Assembly: GCA_964518835.1 (NCBI GenBank)
Contig: CAZFKU010000004.1
Location: forward strand, 1 to 52,056
DNA length: 52,056 nt
DNA from: AB-629-J13 sp964518835
GTDB taxonomy: Bacteria; Fidelibacterota; Marinisomatia; Marinisomatales; AB-629-J13
Direction: 5' to 3'
Under the pieces are notes generated by a model. The model was not told the origin of the DNA. It worked only from the letters and a program-made list of their open reading frames with translations, and made no database searches. Every line of letters begins with the position of its first letter. The stretch's first letter is position 1. A program made the position numbers and the translations under genes. Positions 33,877 through 43,343 of the stretch are shown here, piece by piece.

Positions 33877-35846
33877 CAAAATCTTTTTTAAGATATCGGA
33901 CAAGAGTAACGGTACTCTCTTGTTTTGTGATCCTTGGATGGTGCGTCCTCAGTGCGAGGTTGTTTCAGATTCAAATTCTTGAAAATAAAAATTATATTGG
34001 TAAAGGGTTCCAGCAGGGGCAACACAGAGAAAGCCTGGAAGCATCCCGTGGAAATATCTATGATCGAAATAACGTCCTTTTAACCCGAAATATTTCTCAT
34101 ATTACTCTATGCGGAAATCCGTCTGATATTATTGAAAAGCAAACTGTGGCTCAACTATTAAGTCAATGTACGGAAAAACCCCATGAATTTTATTTAAATA
34201 AATTAACCTCACGGGATTCCTTTATATTTCTGGAAAGGAATATCCTTGAATCAGAATGTGATGGTATATCAAAAATAGAAGATTACGGGGTGATTATTAA
34301 AAAAAATTATTTTCGATATTATCCATTTGGTTCTTCAGGAAGCCAAGTGATAGGATTCACAGACCCCGATAACCGTGGGTTAAGCGGAATTGAAAAACAA
34401 TTCGACCCTGTCTTGACCGGTACACCTGGATGGATCTTAAAAAAACGGTCAGGCACTGGAAAAAGCAAACCCGACAACAGTTATCCATTTGTTGATCCAC
34501 TGAATGGTTCCAATATTCAATTGACACTGGATATTGAATACCAATGCATATTGGAAGATGAATTAACAAAACAATTGAATGATACCAATGCAAAAGGAGC
34601 CACCGGTGTCCTCATGAATCCTGAAACAGGTGAAGTACTGGCAATGGCTTCTATTCCCTGTTTTGATCCGAATCACACCGGTGATTATCCTTTGGAATAC
34701 CAGAAAATAAAAGCAATAACCGACCAATTTGAACCGGGTTCCACCTTTAAAATTGTTTCAGCAACTGCTGCTTTGGATAGAAATATGGTGAGTGTTGATG
34801 ACGAATTCTTCTGTGAAAACGGAAGTTTTTTTTACAATGGTGTTAAAATTCGAGATCATGAAAAATACGGTTTGTTAACATTTTCCCAAGTTATCGAACA
34901 GTCAAGCAATGTGGGAATAATAAAAATAACGGAACTCCTTCAGGTTCAACCCTTTTACCAATATATTAAAAAATTTGGATTTGGGATTGCAACTGACATC
35001 AATTTACCGGGTGAATCCAAGGGATTCATCCGTGAACCGCAAAACTGGAGCAAAATTTCTCCTGGTGTAATCTCCATGGGTCAGGAAATCAGTGTAACCG
35101 CTTTACAATTGGCATCGGCGTATTCTGCAATTGCAAATGGAGGATATTTGCTCAGACCCGAAATTGTGAGACAGATCATGAGTCATGATGGACAAATCAA
35201 TAAAATTAACAATTCCAAAGTCCTGCGCAGGGTAGCCACTATAGAAACAATGGAAACTTTAAAAAAAATATTAGTAAAAACAATTAAAATGGGGACTGGT
35301 TCATCCGCCGCAATCCCGGGCTGGAATTTAGCAGGAAAAACGGGGACAGCTGAGAAATTCATTAATGGTTCTTATTCAGAAACTAAATTTATTTCAAATT
35401 TTGTAGGGTTTTTCCCTGCAGACAAACCAAAACTTTTGGGAGTCATTATCATAGATGAGCCAAAATTCGGTAATCATTGGGGCAGTATGGGAGCGGCACC
35501 CGTTTTTCAAAAAGTTGCCAAAAGAATAATCAACATGGATGACTCATTCCAACCTGAAAATGAACCGGAAGAACACATCCATAACAACAAATTATGGGCT
35601 TCAAACAAAAATGGCTTTTCAGAAAATTCCAATAATCCGATTCTTTTCAATCATCCTGTAAAAGTTGAAAATAAGGAATGTACGGTACCGGACGTTCGGC
35701 AAATGAGCTTACGCAAAGCAGGTAGAAAATTAAAAGAAAGCGGATTTACCTATTCGGTTCATGGTTCAGGAATCGTGAGTTGGCAGTCCCCGAAACCCAA
35801 TGAAATTAAATCCTGTGGTTCAACCTGTGTCATTGGACTCAAATAA
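33873..35846 (+). CDS. ftsI: septal peptidoglycan transpeptidase FtsI (PBP3) with PASTA domain
   Basis: The protein has 657 residues and starts at GTG in a GTGA overlap with ftsL. One N-terminal membrane helix (about 11-31), a class B dimerisation domain, and a transpeptidase domain are followed by one C-terminal PASTA domain (about 600-657, CTVPDVRQMSLRKAGRKL). Active-site motifs are complete: STFK near residue 290, SSN near 345 and KTGT near 488. A C-terminal PASTA domain is more typical of Gram-positive and some FCB PBPs than of E. coli FtsI. It cross-links septal peptidoglycan with FtsW. Confidence 0.94.
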   Translation: MTKSFLRYRTRVTVLSCFVILGWCVLSARLFQIQILENKNYIGKGFQQGQHRESLEASRGNIYDRNNVLLTRNISHITLCGNPSDIIEKQTVAQLLSQCTEKPHEFYLNKLTSRDSFIFLERNILESECDGISKIEDYGVIIKKNYFRYYPFGSSGSQVIGFTDPDNRGLSGIEKQFDPVLTGTPGWILKKRSGTGKSKPDNSYPFVDPLNGSNIQLTLDIEYQCILEDELTKQLNDTNAKGATGVLMNPETGEVLAMASIPCFDPNHTGDYPLEYQKIKAITDQFEPGSTFKIVSATAALDRNMVSVDDEFFCENGSFFYNGVKIRDHEKYGLLTFSQVIEQSSNVGIIKITELLQVQPFYQYIKKFGFGIATDINLPGESKGFIREPQNWSKISPGVISMGQEISVTALQLASAYSAIANGGYLLRPEIVRQIMSHDGQINKINNSKVLRRVATIETMETLKKILVKTIKMGTGSSAAIPGWNLAGKTGTAEKFINGSYSETKFISNFVGFFPADKPKLLGVIIIDEPKFGNHWGSMGAAPVFQKVAKRIINMDDSFQPENEPEEHIHNNKLWASNKNGFSENSNNPILFNHPVKVENKECTVPDVRQMSLRKAGRKLKESGFTYSVHGSGIVSWQSPKPNEIKSCGSTCVIGLK

Positions 35847-35847
35847 A

Positions 35848-37293
35848 ATGCATAAACAATTGACAGAACTGGTAAAAAATATTAATCCACTTAATTTAGT
35901 GACTGATGACATCCAAATCAGCAGGTTGTGTACTAATTCTAAACAAGTATTAGAGGGAGATTTGTTCATTGCAATTCCGGGGAATTCTGTTGATGGACAT
36001 CAATTTGTTCAAGAAGCAATTGATAATGGTGCCGGAGCTTTACTGATCAACGGAAGAGATGTTGGATCTGTTTCTATTCCACTTATATCTGTTGCGAATC
36101 CTCGCAGAGCATTGTCAAAACTGGCAGCGGAATTTTATGACAACCCATCCAGAAAGATAAAAATTACGGGAATAACAGGGACGAATGGAAAAACATCCAC
36201 GGCATATTTGCTGAATTCAATATTAAAAGCAGACGGAAAGAATTCAGCAATTTTGGGCACACTGGGATTAAAAACAAAAAACTATGAAGAGAAAAAATCT
36301 CTCACAACCATGGATCCTGTCAATCTTCATAAAACGATTAACCATTTAGTTGAAGAAAATATAACTCATTTAATTATGGAAGTGTCCTCCCACGCCATTG
36401 ATCAATTTCGTGTATCTGATGTTGATTTTAATTATGCTGTTTTTACCAATTTATCTCAGGATCATTTGGATTATCATCATACCATGGAAGATTACTTTCA
36501 GGCAAAAGCAAAATTATTCAAAACACTGCCTCTGGATGCAACAGCGGTGATTAATACGGATTGTAAATATGGTAAATTATTAAAAAATTTATGTCCTGTT
36601 CCTTTTTTATCTACCTCTGCAAATTCTAAGGATATGATCCAATTTTCCGAAGCAAAATCCACTCTTGATGGGATAACGGGAAAAATAACAGCAGGAAATC
36701 ATAAGTACAAAATTCAATCACCCCTCATTGGACATTTTAATAAAGAAAATATCTTAATGGCTGTAGCTGCTGCTCATAGTATGGGTATTCCACCTAAATC
36801 AATTGAAAATGGAATTAAGAACTGTACTCATATTCCCGGAAGAATGGAGTACTTTAAAACATCAAAAGGCGGGACGATTATCGTTGATTATGCCCATACA
36901 CCGGATGCTTATGAAAAAGTTCTCTCCACGTTAAAATCATTTATTAAAGGAAAAATTCAAACGGTTTTCGGAGCAGGAGGAAACCGGGATAAAAGCAAGC
37001 GAGCCATTTTGGCTTCAATTGCGGAGAAATATTCAAATCACTGCCATATAACCCCGGATAACCCCCGAGATGAAGATCCAAACAGCATATCTGCTGAAAT
37101 CATTTCCGGATTTTCAACCAATTGCTTCACAATTTATCCGGACAGAAAATCCGGGTTAATCTGTGCACTTGAAACCTTGAAGCCCGGGGATGCAATAGTC
37201 GTATTTGGGAAAGGACGTGAGAATTTTCAGGATATAAAAGGTGAGCGGATGCCTTATTCCGATGTGGATACAGTAATGGAGTTTATTTCATGA
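35848..37293 (+). CDS. murE: UDP-MurNAc-tripeptide synthetase MurE (meso-DAP type)
   Basis: I chose the ATG at 35848 (MHKQLTELVKNINPL), one base after the ftsI stop, giving 481 residues; a longer frame starts at 35800 inside ftsI but adds 16 residues unlike the family. The P-loop GTNGKTSTAY lies near residue 110 and VSSHAIDQFRV in the middle domain. The motif DNPRDEDP near residue 403 is the signature for meso-diaminopimelate, not lysine. This predicts a DAP-type peptidoglycan. No SD sequence is evident. Confidence 0.94.
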   Translation: MHKQLTELVKNINPLNLVTDDIQISRLCTNSKQVLEGDLFIAIPGNSVDGHQFVQEAIDNGAGALLINGRDVGSVSIPLISVANPRRALSKLAAEFYDNPSRKIKITGITGTNGKTSTAYLLNSILKADGKNSAILGTLGLKTKNYEEKKSLTTMDPVNLHKTINHLVEENITHLIMEVSSHAIDQFRVSDVDFNYAVFTNLSQDHLDYHHTMEDYFQAKAKLFKTLPLDATAVINTDCKYGKLLKNLCPVPFLSTSANSKDMIQFSEAKSTLDGITGKITAGNHKYKIQSPLIGHFNKENILMAVAAAHSMGIPPKSIENGIKNCTHIPGRMEYFKTSKGGTIIVDYAHTPDAYEKVLSTLKSFIKGKIQTVFGAGGNRDKSKRAILASIAEKYSNHCHITPDNPRDEDPNSISAEIISGFSTNCFTIYPDRKSGLICALETLKPGDAIVVFGKGRENFQDIKGERMPYSDVDTVMEFIS

Positions 37294-38630
37294 GAGTTTC
37301 CTTGCCTGATCCCAAGGAATTTTCAGAATGTTTTACAGAAATTACCGGTGAAAAACTGAATTCCGATGTTACAGGAATTACAATAGACAGCAGGGATGTG
37401 AAACCGGGGGATCTTTACATAGCATTGTCCGGTCGGCGGACGGACGGACACAAATTTGTTCCAGCAGTCGAATTGGAAGGATGTAGTGCAGCTTTGGTGT
37501 CTGCATTCAGTGAGGATTGTAAATCAATTCAGCAAATTAAAGTTGGTCATCCTTTAAAAACTATTGGGCAAATTGCCCGATTATGGAGGGAAAACCTCGG
37601 AATCCCTGTATTGGGTATCACAGGAACAAATGGTAAAACATCTACAAAAGAATTAATAAAGCATATCCTGAGTGCAAATATGACCGTCCATGCAACGGAA
37701 GGGAATTACAATACATCCATTGGGGTTCCCCTCACTGTGTTAACCATGTCCTCAACACACGAAATATCCATTTTGGAATTGGGTGCAAATCAATCAGGAG
37801 ATATTCGGTACCTGTGTGACGTCACAAAACCGAATCACGGCCTCATAACCAACATAGCACCTGCACATTTGGAAGGATTTGGTTCTGTGGAGGAAATCGC
37901 AAAGGAAAAAGGTGAATTATTTCTCTCACTGACAAACGGATCTGCTTTTGTTAATTATGCAGATGAAAATGTGTGTACTCTCCCCTGTTCCGCTACAAAA
38001 ATATCCTATGGGTTAACACCAAATTGTGATTTTCCTGCAGATATCATCTCTGAAGATGACGGCAGACTGACTTTAATTATTGATTCAGAAGAAATACCAA
38101 CAGATTCCCGAAATTTTACGTTCCTGAAAAATGTGATTGCAGCTGCATCGGTATCCGTAACTCTTGGAGTGGAATGGGATGATTTTAGGGAAAGAATATC
38201 AACATTCGATCCACCGAAAGGAAGATGTCAGGTAAAACAATTCAATTCTGTTACTGTCATTGATGACACCTACAATGCAAACCTTGAATCAACCATTGCT
38301 GCAATTGATTATTTACAGGCTTTCGGTGGAAATGGAAGAAGGATTTTCATTTTCGGCGATATGTTTGAACTAGGGAAGGATGCAGAATTACACCACCGGA
38401 AAATTGGAAAAAAATGTAAACAGAATCAATTGGACGCTGTGTATCTGCTGGGAGAAAAAACATTGTTTACCGATATGGAATTGAATTCATCCATTACTCA
38501 TCGCCATTATGTATCCAAAAATGAATTGATCTCCTCATTGAAAGAATCATTCAAAGATGGCGATAAAATTTTAATAAAAGGATCCAGGGGAATGGCAATG
38601 GAAACAGTGATACAGGGGATCTTTGACTGA
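37290..38630 (+). CDS. murF: UDP-MurNAc-tripeptide--D-Ala-D-Ala ligase MurF
   Basis: The protein has 446 residues. The N-terminal domain has TGITIDSRDVKPGDLYIALS, the ATP site LGITGTNGKTSTKEL lies near residue 107, and TEGNYNTSIGVPLTV follows, characteristic of MurF. The block IDDTYNANLESTIAAIDYL precedes the C-terminal domain. It adds D-Ala-D-Ala to finish the pentapeptide. It overlaps murE by 4 bases and shares one base with mraY. Confidence 0.95.
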   Translation: MRVSLPDPKEFSECFTEITGEKLNSDVTGITIDSRDVKPGDLYIALSGRRTDGHKFVPAVELEGCSAALVSAFSEDCKSIQQIKVGHPLKTIGQIARLWRENLGIPVLGITGTNGKTSTKELIKHILSANMTVHATEGNYNTSIGVPLTVLTMSSTHEISILELGANQSGDIRYLCDVTKPNHGLITNIAPAHLEGFGSVEEIAKEKGELFLSLTNGSAFVNYADENVCTLPCSATKISYGLTPNCDFPADIISEDDGRLTLIIDSEEIPTDSRNFTFLKNVIAAASVSVTLGVEWDDFRERISTFDPPKGRCQVKQFNSVTVIDDTYNANLESTIAAIDYLQAFGGNGRRIFIFGDMFELGKDAELHHRKIGKKCKQNQLDAVYLLGEKTLFTDMELNSSITHRHYVSKNELISSLKESFKDGDKILIKGSRGMAMETVIQGIFD

Positions 38631-39733
38631 TGCTTTACCATTTTCTATATCCATTAAAATCACATTGGTCCGCTTTAAACCTGTTTCAATACATCACTTT
38701 CCGGTCTGCTCTGGCAGCGATCATTGCATTACTTATAAGTTTCATTTTTGGTCCGAAGGTCATTCACATGCTCAAATTTCACCACATTGGTGAAAAAATA
38801 CGATCTACCGGACCACAAACGCACATACAAAAGCAAGGAACACCCACAATGGGAGGAGTACTCATATTAATTGCAGTACTCCTCCCTACCCTCCTTTTAG
38901 CCAACCTGACAAGCCCCTTCATTCAAATCATTATATTTTCTGCAACATGGATGGGAATAATTGGTTTTTTGGATGATTATTTGAAAGTGGTAAAGAAATA
39001 TGAAAAGGGACTTATTGCCAGATATAAATTATTTGGACAAATCACACTCAGTCTTGGTATCAGTGTGTGGATTTATAATCAAGTGAATTGGGATGGTATC
39101 CATTCGGTTACTTCCGTTCCCTTTCTGAAAAATTATAATTTAGATTTCGGGGTATTTTATCCCCTGATTGTTTTGCTTGTGATTACAGGGACTTCAAACG
39201 CCGTAAACCTGACTGATGGTCTGGATGGACTTGCTACCGGGTTACTTGCAATTGCTTTTACAGTTTTTGGTGCGATTGCCTATATTTCCGGAAGGGTTGA
39301 TTTTTCAAGTTACTTAAATATTTTATATCTTCCGGGAGCAGGCGAATTGACCATATTTACTTCCGCCATGGCAGGAGCATGTCTTGGGTTTCTTTGGTTC
39401 AATTCAGCGCCGGCACAGGTTTTTATGGGAGATGTAGGTTCTCTTTCTGCTGGAGCCGCCTTAGGAACCATGGCTGTACTGTTAAAAAAGGAATTGCTGT
39501 TGGTAATCATCGGCGGAGTGTTTGTTTGGGAAGCGTGTTCTGTCCTCCTTCAAATTGGATATTTCAGATGGACTAAAAAGAAACAAGGCGAAGGGAAAAG
39601 GCTTTTTAACATGGCGCCGGTTCATCACCACTTTGAATTAGCAGGATGGCCTGAAACAAAAGTAGTTGTGCGCTTCTGGATCATCGGGATTCTTTTGGCA
39701 TTATTCTCTCTCACGACATTTAAGATCCGATGA
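38630..39733 (+). CDS. mraY: phospho-MurNAc-pentapeptide transferase MraY
   Basis: The protein has 367 residues with about ten membrane helices. Conserved loops are visible: QKQGTPTMGGVLI, the acidic GFLDDYLKVVKK, NLTDGLDGLATG, FMGDVGSLSAG and APVHHHFELAGWPETKVV. MraY transfers phospho-MurNAc-pentapeptide to undecaprenyl phosphate, forming lipid I. Its start shares a base with the murF stop, and murD overlaps its end by 4 bases. Confidence 0.97.
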   Translation: MLYHFLYPLKSHWSALNLFQYITFRSALAAIIALLISFIFGPKVIHMLKFHHIGEKIRSTGPQTHIQKQGTPTMGGVLILIAVLLPTLLLANLTSPFIQIIIFSATWMGIIGFLDDYLKVVKKYEKGLIARYKLFGQITLSLGISVWIYNQVNWDGIHSVTSVPFLKNYNLDFGVFYPLIVLLVITGTSNAVNLTDGLDGLATGLLAIAFTVFGAIAYISGRVDFSSYLNILYLPGAGELTIFTSAMAGACLGFLWFNSAPAQVFMGDVGSLSAGAALGTMAVLLKKELLLVIIGGVFVWEACSVLLQIGYFRWTKKKQGEGKRLFNMAPVHHHFELAGWPETKVVVRFWIIGILLALFSLTTFKIR

Positions 39734-41103
39734 TGGATATATCTCAATCTATCCCAAAAACCCTGAAAAATAAACGTGTAACCGTATTGGGAATGGGAAT
39801 CAGCGGGATGGGTGCAGCAAATTTACTTCATCATTTGGGTGCAGAAGTATTTATGAGTGATATCAGGAAATTTTCAAGCACTCATGAACATCCGGTTCAA
39901 TTGAATAAATTAAATATCCCGTTTGAAACAGAAGTACACAGTGAGAGGGTTTTTGACAGTGATATGATCGTGGTTTCTCCAGGAATTGGGAAAGAGACAG
40001 AAGTAATGCAGAAGTCACTGAAAAAGGACATTCCCATTATTGGAGAAATGGAACTGGGAAGCTGGTTTACAGATGCTCCCATCCTTGCTATTACCGGATC
40101 AAATGGAAAAACAACCACATCAAAATTGTTAGAATCAATCTGTCAAACTGGAACCGTTCATGGACTTTTAGCAGGAAATGTAGGAATATCCTTTACCCAA
40201 AAAGTTCTGGAGGATTTAATTCAATCTGATGAAAAACGAGTTTTCATTCTTGAAATATCCAGTTTTCAAACGGAGTTTTTCGTTCATTTTTCTCCCTTTA
40301 TCAGTATTTTCCTTAATATATCTCCGGATCATTTGAATCGTCATGGAACAATTGAAAATTATCTGAATGCTAAAATCAGGTTATCAACAAATCAGGATAA
40401 AAATTCGTATGTGGTGTATAATGAAGATGATCCCATGATAAAAACCTCATTTGAAAATTCACATTTACATCAAATCCCGTTCAGTCTTGATCCCGACCAA
40501 TCCTTTCGATATGGACTAAATGAGACCAGAATCATTAAAAAGAACCATAAAAATTTCCTTCCTCTCGATGAAATTGCATTGATAGGTAAACATAATTATT
40601 CTAACATTATTGCTGCAGCAACAGCGGCACACCTATTGGGAATCAAAGAAACCAAAATTGCGGAATCAATTCGAAATTTTCAACCGATCCCGCACAGAAT
40701 GGAGCATTTCCATACTCGAAAGGGTATTAAATACATTAACGACTCCAAAGCGACCAACATTGATGCCGTAAAATGTGCACTGGAGAGTTTTCATAAACCG
40801 GTAATTCTTATTCTTGGAGGATTGTATAAGGGTGGAAATTTTGAAGATCTCCTTCCACATACAGGAAACGTATCCGCTGTTATTGCATTTGGCAAAGCTC
40901 AGGAAATCATAACCACCGCATTGAGGGATGCGGTAAGACTGTACAATTCTGACAGTCTTAAAAAAGCGGTGGTCCTGAGCTGGTCAATTGCTAATCCGGG
41001 GGATATCATTTTATTGTCCCCCGGTTGTGCAAGTTTTGATGAATTTAAAAATTTCGAAGAAAGAGGAGAATGTTTTAAAAATTGGGTTTTAGAACAAGAT
41101 TAA
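39730..41103 (+). CDS. murD: UDP-MurNAc-L-alanine--D-glutamate ligase MurD
   Basis: The protein has 457 residues. It begins with a Rossmann-like segment VTVLGMGISGMGAANLLHHL, followed by the ATP loop AITGSNGKTTTSKLL (about 117-131) and LEISSFQTEFF. The C-terminal domain has INDSKATNIDAVKCAL and ILGGLYKGGNFEDL, both typical for MurD. Two adjacent ATG codons (39730 and 39733) could serve as start; the first overlaps mraY by 4 bases. Confidence 0.95.
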   Translation: MMDISQSIPKTLKNKRVTVLGMGISGMGAANLLHHLGAEVFMSDIRKFSSTHEHPVQLNKLNIPFETEVHSERVFDSDMIVVSPGIGKETEVMQKSLKKDIPIIGEMELGSWFTDAPILAITGSNGKTTTSKLLESICQTGTVHGLLAGNVGISFTQKVLEDLIQSDEKRVFILEISSFQTEFFVHFSPFISIFLNISPDHLNRHGTIENYLNAKIRLSTNQDKNSYVVYNEDDPMIKTSFENSHLHQIPFSLDPDQSFRYGLNETRIIKKNHKNFLPLDEIALIGKHNYSNIIAAATAAHLLGIKETKIAESIRNFQPIPHRMEHFHTRKGIKYINDSKATNIDAVKCALESFHKPVILILGGLYKGGNFEDLLPHTGNVSAVIAFGKAQEIITTALRDAVRLYNSDSLKKAVVLSWSIANPGDIILLSPGCASFDEFKNFEERGECFKNWVLEQD

Positions 41104-41107
41104 TACG

Positions 41108-42253
41108 ATGAGCCATTTAAATCTTTTTAAACGAAATATTGATCATATCCTTCTTGGACAGATCTTGCTCATAACTGCATTTGGAATGATTATGCTTTAC
41201 AGCGCCAGTTCTGCCCAGTCCATTCATCTAACCGGCGGTAAAACAAACTCGCTGTATTTGACCGCTCATTTAAAAAGATTACTGATTGCATTGTCTGCAA
41301 TGACCGCTTTTATTTTTTTTGATTATCGAAAGTTAAAACAGTGGGCTCCCCTGTTGATTGGTATTTCATTTGGAATACTTTCTCTTGGATTAATCCTAAA
41401 GGTTTTTTCCGGTAGTTCATATCCTGCACGATGGATTCATTTTGGTTCAATCACATTTCAAACATCCGATTTTGCACGATTATCAATTATCATTTATCTG
41501 GCGACTTATCTGGATACAAATTATCGGAAAATTACTGATTTTACAAACGGTCTTCTCCCACCAATCCTGATTTTAACTGGTGTCTGCGGATTGATCGTAC
41601 TTCAGCCTGATTTCAGCACCGCTATGGTGATTGCTTTAATTGGATTTGTGATATTGTTCATTGGCGGTGCAAAAGTATCTCAGTTGGCAGCATGCGGATC
41701 AGTTGGAATCGCTATTTCTATTCCTGTACTACTGTTGAAATCATATCGGTTAGATCGGATCTTAGCATGGTTTAATCATGAAGGTTCTAATAATTACCAG
41801 GCATCACAATCGCTCATAAGTCTTGGAAACGGAGGATTGTTTGGATTGGGATTGGGACAGAGCCTGCAAAAAAACCAATTTCTTCCGACTCCTCATACTG
41901 ACTTTATTTTTGCAATAATTGGTGAAGAAACGGGCTTTCTGGGAGGAATGTTTTTATTATTTCTGTTCATCCTTATTTACCGAAGAGGGATCAGAATAGC
42001 CAGAGAATGTACTGATCCATTCGGAATTTTCCTGGCAGTGGGAATTGGCTTCAATCTGATTTGTTATACCTTCATCAATGTTGCTGTTGTAACAGGAATA
42101 TTACCGGTGACAGGATTACAAATCCCCATGGTGAGTTATGGAGGTTCCGGTTTGGTTATAACATTAATCGGAGTAGGAATTTTGTTGAATATCAGTCAGA
42201 GAAAAAGATCATTGAATTTGCCTGATATTCAAAGCAGGAGAATGTATGGATGA
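41108..42253 (+). CDS. ftsW: septal glycosyltransferase FtsW (SEDS family)
   Basis: The protein has 381 residues with about ten membrane helices. SEDS motifs include QPDFSTAMVIALIGFVILF, the NNYQASQSLISLGNGGLFG block, FLPTPHTDFIFAIIGEETGF and GLQIPMVSYGGSGLVI. The position between murD and murG identifies FtsW and not RodA. It polymerises lipid II at the septum together with FtsI. It overlaps murG by 8 bases. Confidence 0.94.
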   Translation: MSHLNLFKRNIDHILLGQILLITAFGMIMLYSASSAQSIHLTGGKTNSLYLTAHLKRLLIALSAMTAFIFFDYRKLKQWAPLLIGISFGILSLGLILKVFSGSSYPARWIHFGSITFQTSDFARLSIIIYLATYLDTNYRKITDFTNGLLPPILILTGVCGLIVLQPDFSTAMVIALIGFVILFIGGAKVSQLAACGSVGIAISIPVLLLKSYRLDRILAWFNHEGSNNYQASQSLISLGNGGLFGLGLGQSLQKNQFLPTPHTDFIFAIIGEETGFLGGMFLLFLFILIYRRGIRIARECTDPFGIFLAVGIGFNLICYTFINVAVVTGILPVTGLQIPMVSYGGSGLVITLIGVGILLNISQRKRSLNLPDIQSRRMYG

Positions 42254-43343
42254 AATTAGAATTCTTATTGCAGGCGGCGGAACCGGCGGACACCTTTTCC
42301 CGGCAATCGCTATCGGGGAAAAAATTCAATCTATTCATAAAAACCCCGTTATTCATTACATGGGATCTACATTTGGAATTGAGTCAAAAGTTTTACCTGT
42401 GAAAGGACTTCCTCATACGTTACTGCCAATAAAAGGATTGCAAAGAAGTTTTGCTTTTCATTCTATCATAAAAAATCTAAGTCTTCCCTATTTTTATTTT
42501 AAATCTACTTCCATGGCAGGGCATATATTTGATGCGTTTAAGCCGCAGGTTGTTGTGGGAACAGGTGGATATGCCAGCGCAATTCCTGTGAAAATGTCAC
42601 TGAGGAACGATATTCCTGTGGTTTTGCAGGAACAAAATTCCTATCCCGGACTCACGACCCGTATGTATGCTTCCCAATCGAAAGTTGTTTGCACTGCTTT
42701 TTTGGAAGCCCATGACTATCTTAATGCTGAATGCTTTCTTAGCGGAAACCCAATTCGCAAAGATATACTGCAGGGAAGTAAGAATGAAGGGGAAAGAAAA
42801 TTTCATTTAAATCCTACAAAAAAGACTCTTTTTCTGATGGGCGGCAGTCAAGGATCTCTATTTCTTAACCAATTAATGGAAAAATCCGTTAAACGGTTAC
42901 AAAAAAATAATATCCAGGTTTTGTGGCAAACGGGAGATTTGCATTACCACAATTATAAACATCTTGATTCAGAAACTATTCGTGTCACACCTTTCATTGA
43001 TGCTATGGCAGATGCCTATGCACTTTGTGATCTGATCATTTCACGGTCAGGTGCGTTGGCAGTTTCCGAAATTATGGCAGTGGGAAAAGCAAGTATTTTA
43101 ATCCCTTTTTCCGATGCTGCAGAAAACCACCAATTCAAGAATGCTAAAGCATTATCTGATCAAAAAGCAGCAGTCTTGATGAGTGAAAAGAATCTGGACT
43201 CAAAGAATTTTTTGAAAACAGTCATTAAATTAGTATATGACAATTCGAAATTAACTGAAATGGGCAGCAGGGCAAAATCCATGAGCAAACCAAATGCAAC
43301 AAAATTGATTGCCAATAAAATCATCGAATTGGCAACTGCCTGA
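42246..43343 (+). CDS. murG: lipid II synthase MurG
   Basis: The protein has 365 residues. The N-terminal glycine-rich motif GGGTGGHLFPAIAI (about 9-22) binds the membrane intermediate. VGTGGYASAIPVKMS, QEQNSYPGLTTRM and the C-terminal ISRSGALAVSEIMAVGKASI are typical for the family. It adds GlcNAc to lipid I on the cytoplasmic face. It shares one base with murC. Confidence 0.95.
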   Translation: MDEIRILIAGGGTGGHLFPAIAIGEKIQSIHKNPVIHYMGSTFGIESKVLPVKGLPHTLLPIKGLQRSFAFHSIIKNLSLPYFYFKSTSMAGHIFDAFKPQVVVGTGGYASAIPVKMSLRNDIPVVLQEQNSYPGLTTRMYASQSKVVCTAFLEAHDYLNAECFLSGNPIRKDILQGSKNEGERKFHLNPTKKTLFLMGGSQGSLFLNQLMEKSVKRLQKNNIQVLWQTGDLHYHNYKHLDSETIRVTPFIDAMADAYALCDLIISRSGALAVSEIMAVGKASILIPFSDAAENHQFKNAKALSDQKAAVLMSEKNLDSKNFLKTVIKLVYDNSKLTEMGSRAKSMSKPNATKLIANKIIELATA

